Of a stretch of DNA of 64,000 nt, positions 1 through 12,100 are shown one piece after another. The stretch is from Pempheris klunzingeri (taxonomy: Eukaryota > Chordata > Actinopteri > Acropomatiformes > Pempheridae), in contig NW_027254967.1 of NCBI RefSeq assembly GCF_042242105.1, positions 1 through 64,000 of the forward strand, written 5' to 3'. The position numbers were made by a program, and so were the translations under genes. Each line of letters starts with the position of its first letter. Position 1 is the stretch's first letter. The notes beneath the pieces were generated by a model. The model ran no database searches. It saw only the letters and a program-made list of their open reading frames with translations, and had not been told where the DNA came from.

Positions 1-751
1 AGACTGAGCAGTGTGCAGTGTAAAAGTTTCTCAAACACAGGGCTGTGCCAGAGGCAGAGCAAGCAACCACAGAGCCTGAAAAACTGGCTGAGCTGAGTTC
101 TGGGAGGTGTGCATCAAGTTATTTTTTTGGACGGATATGATTTCCTTCTGGGTTTATCCGTCCCCATCATAGGGCTCCTGCAAAAGGAGCACCTGAGTGT
201 GAGTCAGCTTCCTGGTAAGAAAAGCACCTAGGAAGCCCAGGAGGGGAAGCGATGACTTCAGTCACGGTCAAAGCCACAGGGAGACTCACAGCTGCAGGGC
301 AGGTCTCTCAGCATATCCACCTGTGGCAGAGCAGAGACTCATCCTCTGCTTCAGAGTGCTGAGCCATGCTCTGCTGGTCTGCACTGCTCTGTGTTAAACT
401 GAGGCAAACTGAGCTGGTCAGTGTATTGCAATATGCTAGTGGTGCTCAGTGGCACCGGTTAGCAAGACCCACAGAATCTTCATAAGTAGGACTGGGAATA
501 TAAGCACAAAAACAATTTTTGTTGTAAGCAAGACACCCATATATTGAAAGATCTCATATCATAATCAGTTTAGTTAGTAGGTGAGAGCCTGAACACAAAT
601 CACACTCATGAAATAGTGTCTCTGGTCTTCTTCCCTTCAGGTTATTGTTTTATTTCATAAAAATGTATGAGTTTTTTTTTATGATGTTAGTCTTTAGTTT
701 CAGGTGAAGTGACTCTCCTCTGGTATAAAACACTGCTGAAAACCACTGAAT
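1..751. other. No gene recognised at the left edge
   Basis: No reading frame here looks like a conserved protein, and I see no convincing exon, RNA gene or repeat boundary. It may be intron or 3' flank of a gene beyond the left edge. Confidence 0.4.
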
Positions 752-1365
752 ACGGTTGGGTGATACGATCATACATAATGATAATACAGAGGTAGATATC
801 CTTTAATATCACAGAGTGAATTGACCACTTGCTTGCAAATCAATGAACAGGACCACTTCAGGGCAATAGTGAAGTTATAATTTTATAATGTGATGAACTG
901 TGCTAATTTTAAGATATCATTGGAGATGAAAAAACAAGCATTACCATCGAGTTATTTCATCTATAAATGTATAAAGTTTTCCCATATTCTGCTAAATATC
1001 AATATCGCCACGTATAAACCACAAACCGTTATAAACAACTCTATCATATCACTTTAGAGAAAAGAGTCACAAGGATTCATCTGAAAATCTGTAATGATAA
1101 AAGTGTTTGTATTAATTGTTGTTTTTTATTTTACACTTTATTTAAAATTCTTAAACTGGAATAACGGCAACATAGGACTGGACGATATTAATAAAATCCT
1201 CTTTCACTGTCTGTCTTATCTTCACATCATGATATCAATATATATCATGTTATAGTAAAAAGGTCTCTCAGTGACCCAGAGGTATTTGTGGGATAAACTG
1301 CATGGCAACATCTAAAACGACTGACAAATTCATATCACCTCACTGTATATATATCGCCCAAACCT
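752..1365. mobile_element. Probable degenerate teleost interspersed repeat (GGGYGATA-type ends)
   Basis: An AT-rich block begins with GGTTGGGTGATACGAT and ends near 1345-1365 with a TATATATCGCCCAAACC-like sequence, which reads as the inverted form of the start. Inside are short motifs such as GGACGATATT and repeated ATGATATCAATAT. This fits the 'GGGCGATAT' interspersed repeats I know from fish genomes, seen here as an old diverged copy. No protein is encoded. The boundaries are approximate. Confidence 0.4.
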
Positions 1366-1732
1366 TGTGCAACAGCAAAGATGTCCCCCCGATGACAAAT
1401 GTAACATTAATCTTGCTCTTATAGTAAAAGCAAAAATCTAAATTGTGTTACCTGAGGTTGCTTCAGGACTCTCTGGTGGAGAATCACTGCTGTGTGCTGC
1501 AGTGTGTCCACTGTGCCTTTGCCTCTGTGACAGAGCAGAGTTTCAGTACAACTCCTGGGCCAACGCGCCATAATATTTACTCTAGCCAGGCAGCAAATGC
1601 TGCACCTCTCCTCTTGTCCCAGTTTAAGCACTCCATCAGTCTGACAAGCCTGGGAAGCCGTGCCAACACACGGGCTGGTGGACAGTAAGGGTTTCTCCTG
1701 AGTGGTGCGCTGTTGCTTAAAGTGTGCGTCTC

Positions 1733-1766
<34 letters not shown>

Positions 1767-3727
1767 CTGTCTGCTGCTGTGCGAGCAGCGGCTCTTTCCT
1801 CTTTCTTACTGTTGTAATGAGGGTGACAAGTGGTCAGCGAGGGAGGCATGGGCATAGCAACAGAGGGGGGAGAGAAGGAGGTAGATACAGGAGCTCCTCT
1901 GTGCTGTTGGGTGAAACCGTAGCCTTGGCCGTGTGACTGACAATGAGAGACACATTGCACATAGCGAAGGCATGTGCTGGTAAAGAAATAAGAGCAGCTT
2001 TTAGACATGTTGTTACATACGTACTTTGGCAAAGGGCCTATGTTTTTAATCCAGGCTCATAAAACCAGTTGAGCTGAAACTGAGAGGTCTGCCTGGCTCT
2101 GAGCATTTTCCTTAAGAGAGAGACAGAACGAGAAAAGGACGAAACAAAGGAGCGAGAGCAGGAAGTGGTGGATGAGGCCATTTCAGATTACTATTAGCAG
2201 CCTGACTTCAGAGACCAGTACAGCAGTCTAACTGAAAGCTGAGCTGTACTGGGCCACTTTGTGGTGCAGGTAGAGCCCAACAATACAAACATGGATTGTT
2301 CCACCTTATACAAAGCAAATTGTCTCCTCTGAGGCCCATTATTGGCTGACATTTGTGCCACTGGCTTCTCAAGAGCGAGACGGATTCCCTGAAAGAGCAA
2401 AGAGAAAGCAGTCATGCCCGTTTTATTGCCTCTGATACTACTCCGTTCTGCTGCTTCCAGTGAGGTAAAAGCAGGTCAGAGCCTGGGGTGATTGGTGAGG
2501 TGAAGAGCAGGATCAAAAGGGTGAAAAAGTAACTGAAGAAATGCTTTAGCAATATAGAGAGTTCCTCCTGCGTTGGTATGAAACATACAACAAAGCCAGT
2601 AAGAGGACATGGGTCATTAAAGCCACATGCACTTTGCAGAGTCCAACCTTTGCTTTGAGACCTTGTTCTGCTCTTCGGATGTATTTAACAGGTGTATTTT
2701 TGCACTCTGGGAAAGTGTGTCTTTCTGTCCTAGCTGCAGTTCCTCTTAAGCAAAAAGGAGTGCTGCGAATTGATGGCAGACCAATAAAGGAGTTCAGCAT
2801 TGTGGTTTATGTTTTTACTATCACTGCTTTTACATATTCAAGTTTAGTGTGTGTGAGTAAGCGCTTGTTCATCACATTTACTTACAGACAGCTGCACACG
2901 GCTGATGGAGCGGGAACACTCCAACACAGCGTCAAACGTATTTATGTTTTCTCATCCAAATCCATCTGAATTGCTCACAAACCAACCCACAACTGGCAAA
3001 ATAAAAGAATACCAGCATTAATATTCATCAGAAATTACCACAGCTGAAGAAAATAAATATCAATCTCTGCCTAATTGGCAAGCATGCTGCTGGATAATTG
3101 GCAAAGCCGTTTCTGACGCCTGTCTGCGCGTGAATGAAACACACTGAAATGTTTCAGGCTTTTCACCGAAGAGCTGCAGATCAGCCCGTGTTTCACGGCT
3201 CAGCACGGCTGGTGTGATGTAACATCCATGGTGCGATTCTTTCAGATGCAAACCACTGCTTTTCCTTGTCTATTATCCTGCACAGCGACACTCGAGCAGC
3301 AGCGAGGAAACCTTTCATTCAATAGACACTTCAGCAGTTTTTCCATCAGCTGTCCAAGAGACGAATGACATCCAACATGAGGTTATTCTTGTAGTGCTGG
3401 CTGACATCATTCATTATCAGAATATGTATCACGACATGGGAAATGTCACTAAACAGCGTTTTCCCCGGGAAATTATTTAGCCCAGATGGTAAACCAGCCA
3501 GATTCTGACACACTTCTCTTGAGACTAATTTTATTTGACTTTTTTCACTGATGTTTCATGTTTTATTCTGTTAACGCTTATTCATTTTTATGATGGTAGC
3601 ACAGGTGTCCCAGGTCACGTAGCACATTGTTACTCATTACATGACATCGAATTCTTCATATGAGTGACACAAAATCCAATTTTGGTTTTTATTTTTGGGA
3701 GGTTTTTAAGTAAAGCTTGTCTGAAAT
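1366..3727. other. Non-coding interval, no gene recognised
   Basis: Several open frames exist (for example 1577-2032 minus and 2634-2969 plus), but their translations are low complexity or unlike any family I know, and none has paired splice sites. The only clear local structure is a short (TC)n run at about 1736-1764. Confidence 0.4.
1736..1764. repeat. (TC)n microsatellite
   Basis: A nearly pure CT dinucleotide run of about 29 bases. It creates spurious Ser/Leu and Arg/Glu open frames on the two strands. Confidence 0.9.
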
Positions 3728-4072
3728 GTGTTAAATTCAGGGCTGATCAGTTAATCAATCAATTAGTCGGCAGACAGACGATTAGCCAATCAGTGACTGT
3801 TTTCATAAGCAGTTAATCATTGGAGTCAAGAAGGCTAAATATTTCTAAAATTTTATTTTGTTTTTTGTGCCATATATAATAAGTTTAATCTTTGGGGGTT
3901 TTGGACTGATAGATAAAACAAGCTTTTCGAGCAAAATGACAAACAGCCCCAGTTTGCAGCTTCTCAAATGTGAGGTTTTACTCCTTTTCTCTGTTCTCTG
4001 ACCGTGTTGTAAGAACCATCCAATCTCATTTAGATCTACCCAATCCAAGACAGTGCTTTTTGATTTTATTTT
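3728..4072 (+). mobile_element. Teleost interspersed repeat, 'AATTAGTCGATTAAT' family, copy 1
   Basis: The block starts with GGGCTGATCAGTTAATCAAT and AATTAGTCGG, and contains GGGGGTTTTGGACTGATAGA, ACAAAACAAGC-like sequence and CAGCTTCTCAAATGTGAGG. These landmarks recur in the same family at 10987-11217, 23283-23572 (reversed) and 48620-48840 (reversed). It is a non-coding, probably non-autonomous element common in fish DNA. This copy appears internally rearranged. Confidence 0.5.
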
Positions 4073-4870
4073 CACCATCACCTGTCTTCATTTTAAATGC
4101 ACTGACTTTTATTGGCGGGTTAACGCTCCATTTCTTTTCTCACATCAGTCCAACAGTGGAGTTATTGTGATCATGATCATTATCAAGGAACGGGCCTGCA
4201 GAGATCCTGTCAGAGATCTGCGTTATGTACAATGATGATGGGAAACAGATGCATTCTGTCTGATGGGAAAACACTGCAGAGATGCACACAGTGAAAATAA
4301 GTGAATAAGTGAAAAAGAAAAAAAACTGGCAAACTAAATCAGCAATGGACCCCATCTCCATGTCCCATCCTGACTGGACTCTGAGCACAAACCACACAGT
4401 AAACACAGTCAGGGACACAGAGAGACGCTGCCTAATCATGGTACAGACACAAGCACACAGAGCATGCACACTGGCTGCACAGCCAACCCCTGCTGACTCA
4501 GAGAGCGAGCAGTCAGAGGACCACCAATGGCAGAAAGATCCCACATCCACCGATCTGCACGTCGACTGCAATGCAGACACACACACACAAACCAGATGGA
4601 AGAAAGCAGACGAAAACGACACAAATGCAGCTTTCGGGTTTCATGCTGCATCATTTGATGCTTGAGCTTTGATTAGTCAGCCAGGTAGACAAACCCATCA
4701 TCCAGCGAGTCAAACTCAGGGACACTGGGACGCCAGAGGGATCGTGTTGTGCTGGCCTTGTGCTTTCTGCACTGCAATACAGACTGCCTCATCACACCAC
4801 AGCGCTGAGCTCTGCCACGCAGAGAACACAACGCAAACTGGATGCAAGAGCCAGTCATGGGAACTCCTTC

Positions 4871-4873
4871 CCA

Positions 4874-4912
<39 letters not shown>
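4871..4912. repeat. (CA)n microsatellite
   Basis: A CA dinucleotide array of about 40 bases with one interruption near its left end. Confidence 0.9.
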
Positions 4913-4914
<2 letters not shown>

Positions 4915-5022
4915 GACATCCTGGTAACCATGGAAACCCTCCACCTCCTCGCACAGTGACATCACAGGTGTTGCATCATGACCCAAACAGGGGCCAAACA
5001 ATCGCCCTCGACCTGCCGTTAA

Positions 5023-5115
5023 TCAGCTCAAGGTGAGGAGGCCACAGGTAGTCAGGAAGATGACGGCGATGATGATTGAGGGGACGAGGAAGAGCAGGAC
5101 TAAGAATAGAGCCTC
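5023..5115 (-). CDS. Possible terminal exon encoding a single membrane span (unidentified)
   Basis: On the minus strand a pyrimidine-rich tract (about 5116-5155) ends in GGCAG. It is followed by a 30-codon open frame starting EALFLVLLFLVPS and ending FLTTCGLLTLS before TGA at 5023-5025. The peptide is almost entirely hydrophobic, as in a tail anchor or a small single-pass membrane protein. There is no ATG in this frame after the upstream TGA, so it could only be the last exon of a spliced gene, possibly the one whose first exon may lie near 6.6 kb. I do not recognise the protein. Pyrimidine-rich DNA gives hydrophobic peptides by chance, so this is weak. Confidence 0.2.
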   Translation of the reverse strand, partial: EALFLVLLFLVPSIIIAVIFLTTCGLLTLS

Positions 5116-5238
5116 CTGCCTTGGAGAAAGAGGCAGAGAGGGAGAAGAGAAACGAGCGAGGAGGAGTGAGACTCTTGCGGTTCAGTCTCTTTCAGTAGCC
5201 ACCGGAACCAAGAAGCCATATGTGAGCAACGACTCATG

Positions 5239-5264
5239 ATCACACACACACACACACACACACT
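5239..5264. repeat. (CA)n microsatellite
   Basis: A short, nearly perfect CA array. Confidence 0.85.
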
Positions 5265-6068
5265 GTGATAAGCAACTGAGGGAGGGTGGGAGAGAAAGGC
5301 AGATGGAGGCAGATAGATGAAGACAGGCAGATAAATCAAGCGGGGAGGGGGACTTGCGACATCCACTCACAGGATTGCCGGTACTTGATCGTAACCTATG
5401 TAACCCAGATGTAAGCTGCTGCTGCTCTGTAATGCCGGCCACACCAACCTACTTTCACACCAGGGTGCCGCGCAGACACCAAATGGACGTAATGGCCTGG
5501 TGTTGATCACATGGGAACATCTACAGTAGCTAATGGCCATATGGCACATTTCAACTCAGCAGCCAGGAAGGCAGTTGCGAACTCATCTAGTCCCTTTGCT
5601 GATGTAGTGTGTGTAATAGTGTCTGAGGAAGAGGGCACGGATACATTTGAAATAGACTCAGGCAACATTTTAGCTAATGAGCCACAAATGAGTCTGTGTA
5701 TCAAATCTAATTCTGGCTGCAGCAATTTCTCCTCTTGTCATCCAGCAGCTCCTGTCTTCCCTCTGAGGCAGACACAGTAATGAGCAACAACAAGCCTTCA
5801 CTAGTTTCTAAAACATGCCCAGAAAAAAAGCCTACTGGTTATGTGTGGTGGTCAATGGGTTTCTCCTGTCATGTTATGGGAGCTGTGAGGCACACAGGCT
5901 GTGCAGCAGCAGCAGAGGTAACCTCTGGTGTGGCCACAGAGCTCTGACCTGTCCTGTCCTGTCCTGGAGCCTGAGCTGCAGCTCGGCTCAACAGCTGTGT
6001 CCAGCTGCGCTACAAGGAGACACTGGGCGCTTTGTTCCCCACACACACGGGGAGCGCAAACGCTCTCC

Positions 6069-6092
6069 GTGTGTGTGTGTGTGTGTGTGTGC
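6069..6092. repeat. (GT)n microsatellite
   Basis: A short, nearly perfect GT array just left of a CpG-richer block. Confidence 0.85.
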
Positions 6093-6270
6093 AAATAGTT
6101 TCATTTCCACAAAGGTTAACGGCCTGAAGCCTCGGCCAGCCCAGGTCCACCTTCCCTCTGCGGAGTGTCTCCCCAGCACACGGCCTTTTACAGCGGGACA
6201 GGGTGCCACAGACAGCCAGGATGTGTGGAAAATTTGAAATGCGCTGAGCCAACGCTGTCCAACCCGAGCG

Positions 6271-6315
6271 AGCACACACACACACACTCACACACACACA
6301 CACACACACACACAC
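6271..6315. repeat. (CA)n microsatellite
   Basis: A CA array of about 45 bases with one CTC interruption. Confidence 0.9.
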
Positions 6316-6399
6316 CGAGAAATGTTCACATCTCATTTGAAGCCCTCTTGTGTTTTATCGCCAGTAAAAAAACAACAAACGCTGAGATAAAGCGCTGCA

Positions 6400-6870
6400 G
6401 CGAGCCCCGCCGACAACAACAAAACATCGACAGATGCGAAGCCACGGTGTGCAGGAAGGAAAGCGCCGGGTAATCACGGTACACTCAGGAAACAACAACA
6501 AAAGAGAGGAGTAAAGAGAGACAGAAACCAGGCGCAGGAGCGTGCTTCTCACCGGAGGACAAATGACACCTCTGGGAGACGACTAACGAGTAAAAGCCCG
6601 CCGGTACTTACTCAGATGAACCGGTTCGGCTCGGTCCACTGGAGGATAGCCCGGTCGGTCTTCCGGCTGTGAGTCGGGCGGGATCTGCGCTATGGAGACT
6701 GGAGAGCTCAGAGCCTCGAGGACTGAACGTAAACTGTGGCTTGCGTCATTTCACCAGGATGCCACTATTGCGCGCAGCAATGCAGCCATCTTGCTGAGGA
6801 CTGCCCCACCAACTCAGAAATCAGTGCTGGACCTGAGCTGTGGTCTGGAGCTGGGAATGAGAGTGATCCG
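6400..6870 (-). promoter_or_regulatory. CpG-richer block, probable promoter and first exon of an unidentified minus-strand gene
   Basis: CpG density rises clearly here compared with the flanks, with runs such as CCGGTTCGGCTCGG and AGTCGGGCGGG. On the minus strand a strong splice donor (TGA|GTAAGT, intron starting at 6611) could end a first exon at 6612. The sequence upstream of it has open frames, but none starts with ATG and continues to the donor. There is only a short ATG frame that stops early. The exon would therefore be 5' UTR, and the gene would continue leftwards. No downstream exon could be assigned with confidence. Confidence 0.35.
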
Positions 6871-7011
6871 CCGCGAGCTGTTCAGTGTTTCACACACAGG
6901 CAGCCTGAGGTGGAAATCATTTCTAGTGCTCTGAAGGAAGTGCATCCCTTTCTCGTTTTATTTCCTTCTTTGAAGAAATATCCCATGTTTGGTGTCACTT
7001 AAATCAAATAG

Positions 7012-7384
7012 TGGAAAGTTACCATTTACTCAAGTGCATATTTGAGCTCAGTATTTCTACTTTATGTCTTTTTATACTTCTGCTCCACTGCATTTATCTG
7101 AAAGTTGGATATTTACTGCTTACTTATTCATATTTAACACACAAAACGTGATCAACTGAGTGAAAACTAGCTCCATCTAGACCAGCTGTGACACCAAAAT
7201 GCTGCCAATAATGATAATGATATTCTCTGAGAAGGGCCATTTTGCCAAACTATTATTTTTATTTTTGATACTTAAAGTATATTTTTCTGATGGTACTTTT
7301 GTATGTTTAATTCAGTAGAATTAAGTGTTACCAAGTATTTCTATTTTTACTCGGTGAAAAGATGAACACTTCCTCCACCACTGC
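7012..7384 (+). mobile_element. Teleost MITE-like repeat ending in CCTCCACCACTG
   Basis: The block begins AGTGGAAAGTTACCATTTAC and ends CTTCCTCCACCACTG. In between are the landmarks of a very common fish interspersed repeat: TTTTATACTTCTGCTCCACT, GCATTTATCTGA, ACTAGCTCCATCTAGACCAG, GAAGGGCCATTTTGCC, TTGATACTTAAAGTATATTT and GGTACTTTTGTATG. The ends form a weak terminal inverted repeat (GTGG at the left, CCAC at the right). It has no coding capacity. It lies 3' of edem3 and is probably outside its transcript. Confidence 0.65.
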
Positions 7385-8771
7385 TTTCATCAGTTTGACA
7401 GTAATGCTATGGTGCACACTGACAATTTTCCAATAGATCTTATCTGATTTTACGTGGGTGTCTGCCCACTTTTTATAGAAACGTGTCTGTTGGAAAAAAA
7501 AAAAAAAGAAGAAAGAACCAATTTAGAAATAAAGTGTCACCTTTCACTCAAATATTCCACCTACTTCTAAAGTGTGCTTGTAATTTCCTCTGAAAATCCA
7601 CAGGCTTAAGAGCAGCTTTTACATCATTACAAAGTGATCTAACATTTAAAGCTTACAGTCAAAAAATAAACCCCATCTTCAATTCACCAATCTCTAAATC
7701 CTAGAGAAGTTAAATCAAGAAAATCCATGAATCTCCTCCCATTTTACATAGTTTTCATAAACTGCAACATCTATACCCAACATTCAGTGTCAAATCAAAA
7801 AACATCAAGTCAAAGATTCAAACCAGTCTTCCCGATTTCCCTCTTAATTTTTATTTAATTTCATCACGTTAACTTATTGGCTTAATTTCTGCTCCTTACA
7901 ATCAGTCAGCAGCTACAGCATGACAGACAGATCATATAGCGCCCCCCTATGGCAGCTGAGGGGTGTGTAATCCATCCCACCACGCTGCTGAGGGTGTGTC
8001 TGCTCCACCCAATGTGGTCAAGAGGTTGTGTGGGGTGAACCAGAGCCTGAGCAAAGCAGCGCTATACCGTTTCAGTCATTACACCTCGACAAATACATAT
8101 TTACATTGACAGATGACTCCATAAATCCCCCAGAGAGATAAAGTTTGGTGTTGTTTGTCTACCATAAAGCCATAAAAAGATCCTGCAGCTTATTCAAAGT
8201 CACATCCCCGCATGAATGAAGTCCTTAATTCACATCAATGTGTACACATGATTAGGCCCAAGACCATGACGACAGTAAATGTATCATCACAAATAATCAT
8301 CACATTTAAATAAAAGTAATTGGTCGGTGGGTTAATTATTCAGAACGTCGTTGTTGGACCAGCCTTCGTTTGAGCAAAAGAAGTCAGAAATGCATAGAGA
8401 GCGGAACAGTGGGAGAAGTAATTTGGAGTGGAAAGTGAGATGCTGTTACATACAGTCTGGTCCATGTCATTCATGAGGGTTTGTTATGACAGATACAAAG
8501 AAACTGTATGAGAAAGTGAGGTAAGAACCCTGGCCTCTCATTCGTCGTCTACCAGGCTAAAAGGGACTCCCTTATGGTCCAGAGATACAGTATGTGGGCT
8601 GCCTTGGCACGTGATACCGACCACGGAAGAAACAGTCGTGAAAGACATCTCTCCAGCGTCCTTTGACTTCATCAGACTGAGGCTGGTGACGTGTGAAGAT
8701 GCGTTCCCTCCAGGGTTCTCCCCACAGTGGGATCAAACCTCAGTCACAGGGCCTGACGCGCTGGACGACTG
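7385..8771 (-). other. 3' flank and probable 3' UTR of edem3; no other gene seen
   Basis: The edem3 stop codon is at the right end of this stretch, so the transcript's 3' UTR must run leftwards into it. A minus-strand AATAAA (plus-strand TTTATT at about 7850-7855) would give a 3' UTR near 0.9 kb, but AT-rich DNA offers several such hexamers. I saw no coding exon. Confidence 0.4.
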
Positions 8772-9148
8772 TCAGAGCTCATCCTTCTCCATCTGCTGGA
8801 ACGCCTCCAAGTCTTCCCGCCAATCAGCCAGCAGTTCATCCACTGACTGGCTGCTTGAGTCCGTGTCGCCCCCAGGCTCCTCTCTCTTCTCAGAGTCTCT
8901 CTCCTCCTCTTTGGGCTGTTCCACATCAGCCTCTGTAGGACTGGCTTCCTCTTCCGGCGATCTGACCTCCTCTGCAGGACTGGTGTCTTCATCTACAGGG
9001 CTGACTTCCTCCTGTGATGGAGTCACCTCCTCGGGAGCCAATTCGTCAAGCTCCACCATGCTCATTTGCGATTGGCCAACAGGTTCAAATGAGGTGGGAG
9101 TTGTTGCCTCAGTTATGCAGTCTTCCTCCGCTTCTTGCGCATCCACAC
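8772..9148 (-). CDS. edem3: edem3 last coding exon: acidic tail and KDEL retrieval signal
   Basis: This exon encodes residues 771-894. It is rich in Glu, Ser and Pro, with repeated EEV/SP patterns. A conserved [12 protein letters not shown] segment then precedes the KDEL terminus, which keeps the enzyme in the ER through the KDEL receptor. Only the last 20 or so residues look conserved with human EDEM3. The rest of the tail is diverged. Confidence 0.95.
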
Positions 9149-12100
9149 CTGAAAGGAAAGCAGGGGTATGAGACTGAAGAGCGTTATACAAAAGCATGTG
9201 CAGGAGACACACACACACACTTGCACACAACATACAAGAGGATGTGCAGGACGCACACTCATACACACACACGCACACACACACACAAAGCTCTTTTCCT
9301 CCTCCTCAGTAGGTAATCTGTACGACGTGCCCCCTGGTAGCCATTCTCAGTCAAAAATAGAACAGTTTTCATCGAGAGGCTGTCAACTACAACAGCATGA
9401 TGCTGATGGTGAGTCATGTTTCCCACAGGATAAAGTCTTTCTCACATAGCTGCACAACCAAACTGAGAGTCAACTGAGAAAAGAGATCTGGCAAAAAGTT
9501 ATAGTGTGAATTTTGCACAAAACTGGTTAGATGGGGGAAAAAAAATCGTATTTGATCTGTTATAGTTTCTAAAAATGTAGATGCGTCTTTAGACAGTAGA
9601 TTGTAAATGTGTTAAGGAACGAGTCTGTGCTTTTTATTATACGGTCGGGGCTGCAGCGAAGACAGGAACAGGAAGTGACTGTAACTTCTGTAAATTCAAG
9701 TACAGGTAGGCAAAGGACCAAAGGACTTGTGGTCAAGAGTCTGTTTTGGAAAGCATCTCGTCTGCTGCAGACTGCAGTAGTTTTAGATGCTCAGATCCCA
9801 AACAGCTCCCAGTGTGCGGTTATGCAGCTGATCCTCTACCTAAAGCAGGTGACTTATAATGATACTAATGGGCTCTTAGTAGCACAAGCATGGACATATA
9901 AGTAAGTATAAAATTCAGTCTCTATAAAATCAAGACAAGCTGACCAAATACAAATTATGAGTTCAACTGTCTTCCAAAAACCATGTGAATGCACAGTTCA
10001 GGTCAAAGCCTGCCACACTGTCCAGCCTTGCTATGTGTAACTATTTGTTTGCTCCAGTGACAAAAATGACATAAAGAGCTGTCATGTCCTGAGCAGTGAT
10101 GGAGAAAATTGACAACACTGTGACTGCACTAAGCTTGTCTATCAAACACAAAAAGAATCCTGTTGTTGGAAGGCAGAGCGAGAGGAAGGGATGGAGAGAT
10201 GAAAGCCTGGCCGTAAGGTGGGAAAACAGAGATAAATGGGGAAAGGAAAAGGGCAAAAAGTGTGGCTAACAGACAAAGAAAGAAGGAAAAAGAATACTTA
10301 CTCCCCTCAATCAGGCTGCCAGGAAGAGGTTTACCTTTGAATATGGCTGCTGCTCATCCAAAGGGGAGAGGATTATGGAAAAAAAAAAGAAGAGAAACCA
10401 AGAAAGAGAGGACAGGAGAGGCACTGTTACAGTCCACCACAGGGAATAGAGGGATTTGGCAAATTAGGAAAAAGAGGAAAAGAACACAGATGCAATATTG
10501 GTAAGGGTGTAAACCTCCACCAGCCACCATTTTATCCACAGCCCGTGGGTGGCTTTGGAATGAGTCACAATCTCCGAGACTTCATATAATGCCTGAATCC
10601 CAACACCTCATCTTTATTTTATGAAGCCAAGCACATAATGAGGCTGAGCCGGCGGAGAGAGATAAGTACGCCCATGTGATCAATCTTATCAAGGGAGATG
10701 AGAGCAACAAAAGAGAGGAGCTTTAACAGTTTGGGAGGGATATCAGGGAAGTAATGTCACACCTCTGTCTCTGGCTTTGTCGCTGAGCAGCACCTCCACC
10801 TCCCTGTACTCCTTCAGCGCCTCCAGTAGGATGTTGCCCTCCTTGTGGAAGAGGAAGAGGAGAGGCAAGGTGATGTCGTCCGTGTTGCGGCCGTCCCCAG
10901 CCATCTGAAACAGGGGAGCTGTGTCGCTGCTGCTGCCCTCATTGTCGTCTGGAAGGGAAGGGAGCAAAAGGATATCAGTGAGATCGAGAGTAGTGCTGAA
11001 ACAATTAGTCGATTAATTGATGGAAAGAAAATGAACTTTGATAGGAGACGAATCACTGAAGTTTTTTAACGAGGAAAAATGTCAAACAATTGCTGGATCG
11101 AGCTTTTTTCCAGACAAAACAAGCAATTAAAAGACATCACCAACGTTTCTGGGAATTCGGGGGCAAAAAGAAAAAAAAAAAATCTATAGACTATAAAAAT
11201 AATCCCTCTCAATTATCACTTCTGAACCGCTAGAAGTGTGTGACAGTGTTTGTATCTGTACAGAGAGCATGCCCTGAGCCTGTATTTTCTTATTTTTCTG
11301 TGTTCGGGATATTTCTGGGCAGTTCCCAGTTCCTGTGTAGCTCCCAGGCAATAGCGATCAGGGGCCAGATCATAGGCCTGCATCCAAGAGGAGGAGGCTA
11401 AGAAAATGGTGGACACAAGAGCCAAAAAACATTTTTACAAACACAAATCTACTCATTCAACGTTTAACAATACATCTATTTATCAAATAACGTCTAAATG
11501 AGAGATTGTGATACACTGTTATACAGTTATGTATTGTAATGGGATTCATATATAGATGCAGATTATTATTATTAAGTTTACTCGAGTTTCTCCTTTATTA
11601 TTCAGTCATCGTGTAATGTGCAGGACCCTATTCGACTGGCTGTCTTCAAGATAATCCATTTATCTAGTCACTGAGTAGCCATCTTCCGTCTTGTGTCCTT
11701 AGCTCACTCACCGATGACTATGCCTCCAATGGCGCCAGCCTTCTGGATGTGTCTGGCCTTCTCTGCAAACATACACTGACCCCTCTGGAGCAGAGCGATG
11801 TGGCCCTGGACATACTCAGCATTGGTGATCTCAGTGCAGCCACTGTAGGGTTCAGCCACAGTCACAAAGCCTCGCGCCTGAACACAGGAGGACAGGAGGG
11901 ATGGGTTGCAAAGAATGAAGGAACATTTTTTTAACATTATGGAGTGCGCAGTGCTGCAGTCTAACTCCACATGTTCTCTTCTGGTGCTAAAACCAAGCAC
12001 TCATCTTTTCTTCTGTTTGAATTCGGAAAATATTCCAGGAGAGGAAGTGCTCTCTTAAAAATACCAGGGAATCTTGAGTGGCTCGCTTAGGAAAAACAAA

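Noticed and set aside
1577-2032. 151-aa minus-strand open frame
   Set aside because: It includes an Arg/Glu run encoded by the (TC)n microsatellite. The rest has no conserved look.
4140-4622. 160-aa minus-strand open frame with Cys/Val-rich stretches
   Set aside because: Low complexity from CA-rich DNA, no splice context, no family resemblance.
4673-4722. Minus-strand peptide PEFDSLDDGFVYLAD before a stop, with a possible acceptor
   Set aside because: It looks protein-like, but the pyrimidine tract is poor and no upstream exon can be joined convincingly. Kept only as a note.
8611-9171. 186-aa plus-strand open frame rich in Ser
   Set aside because: It is the antisense of the edem3 last exon, whose acidic, Ser-rich codons stay open on the other strand.
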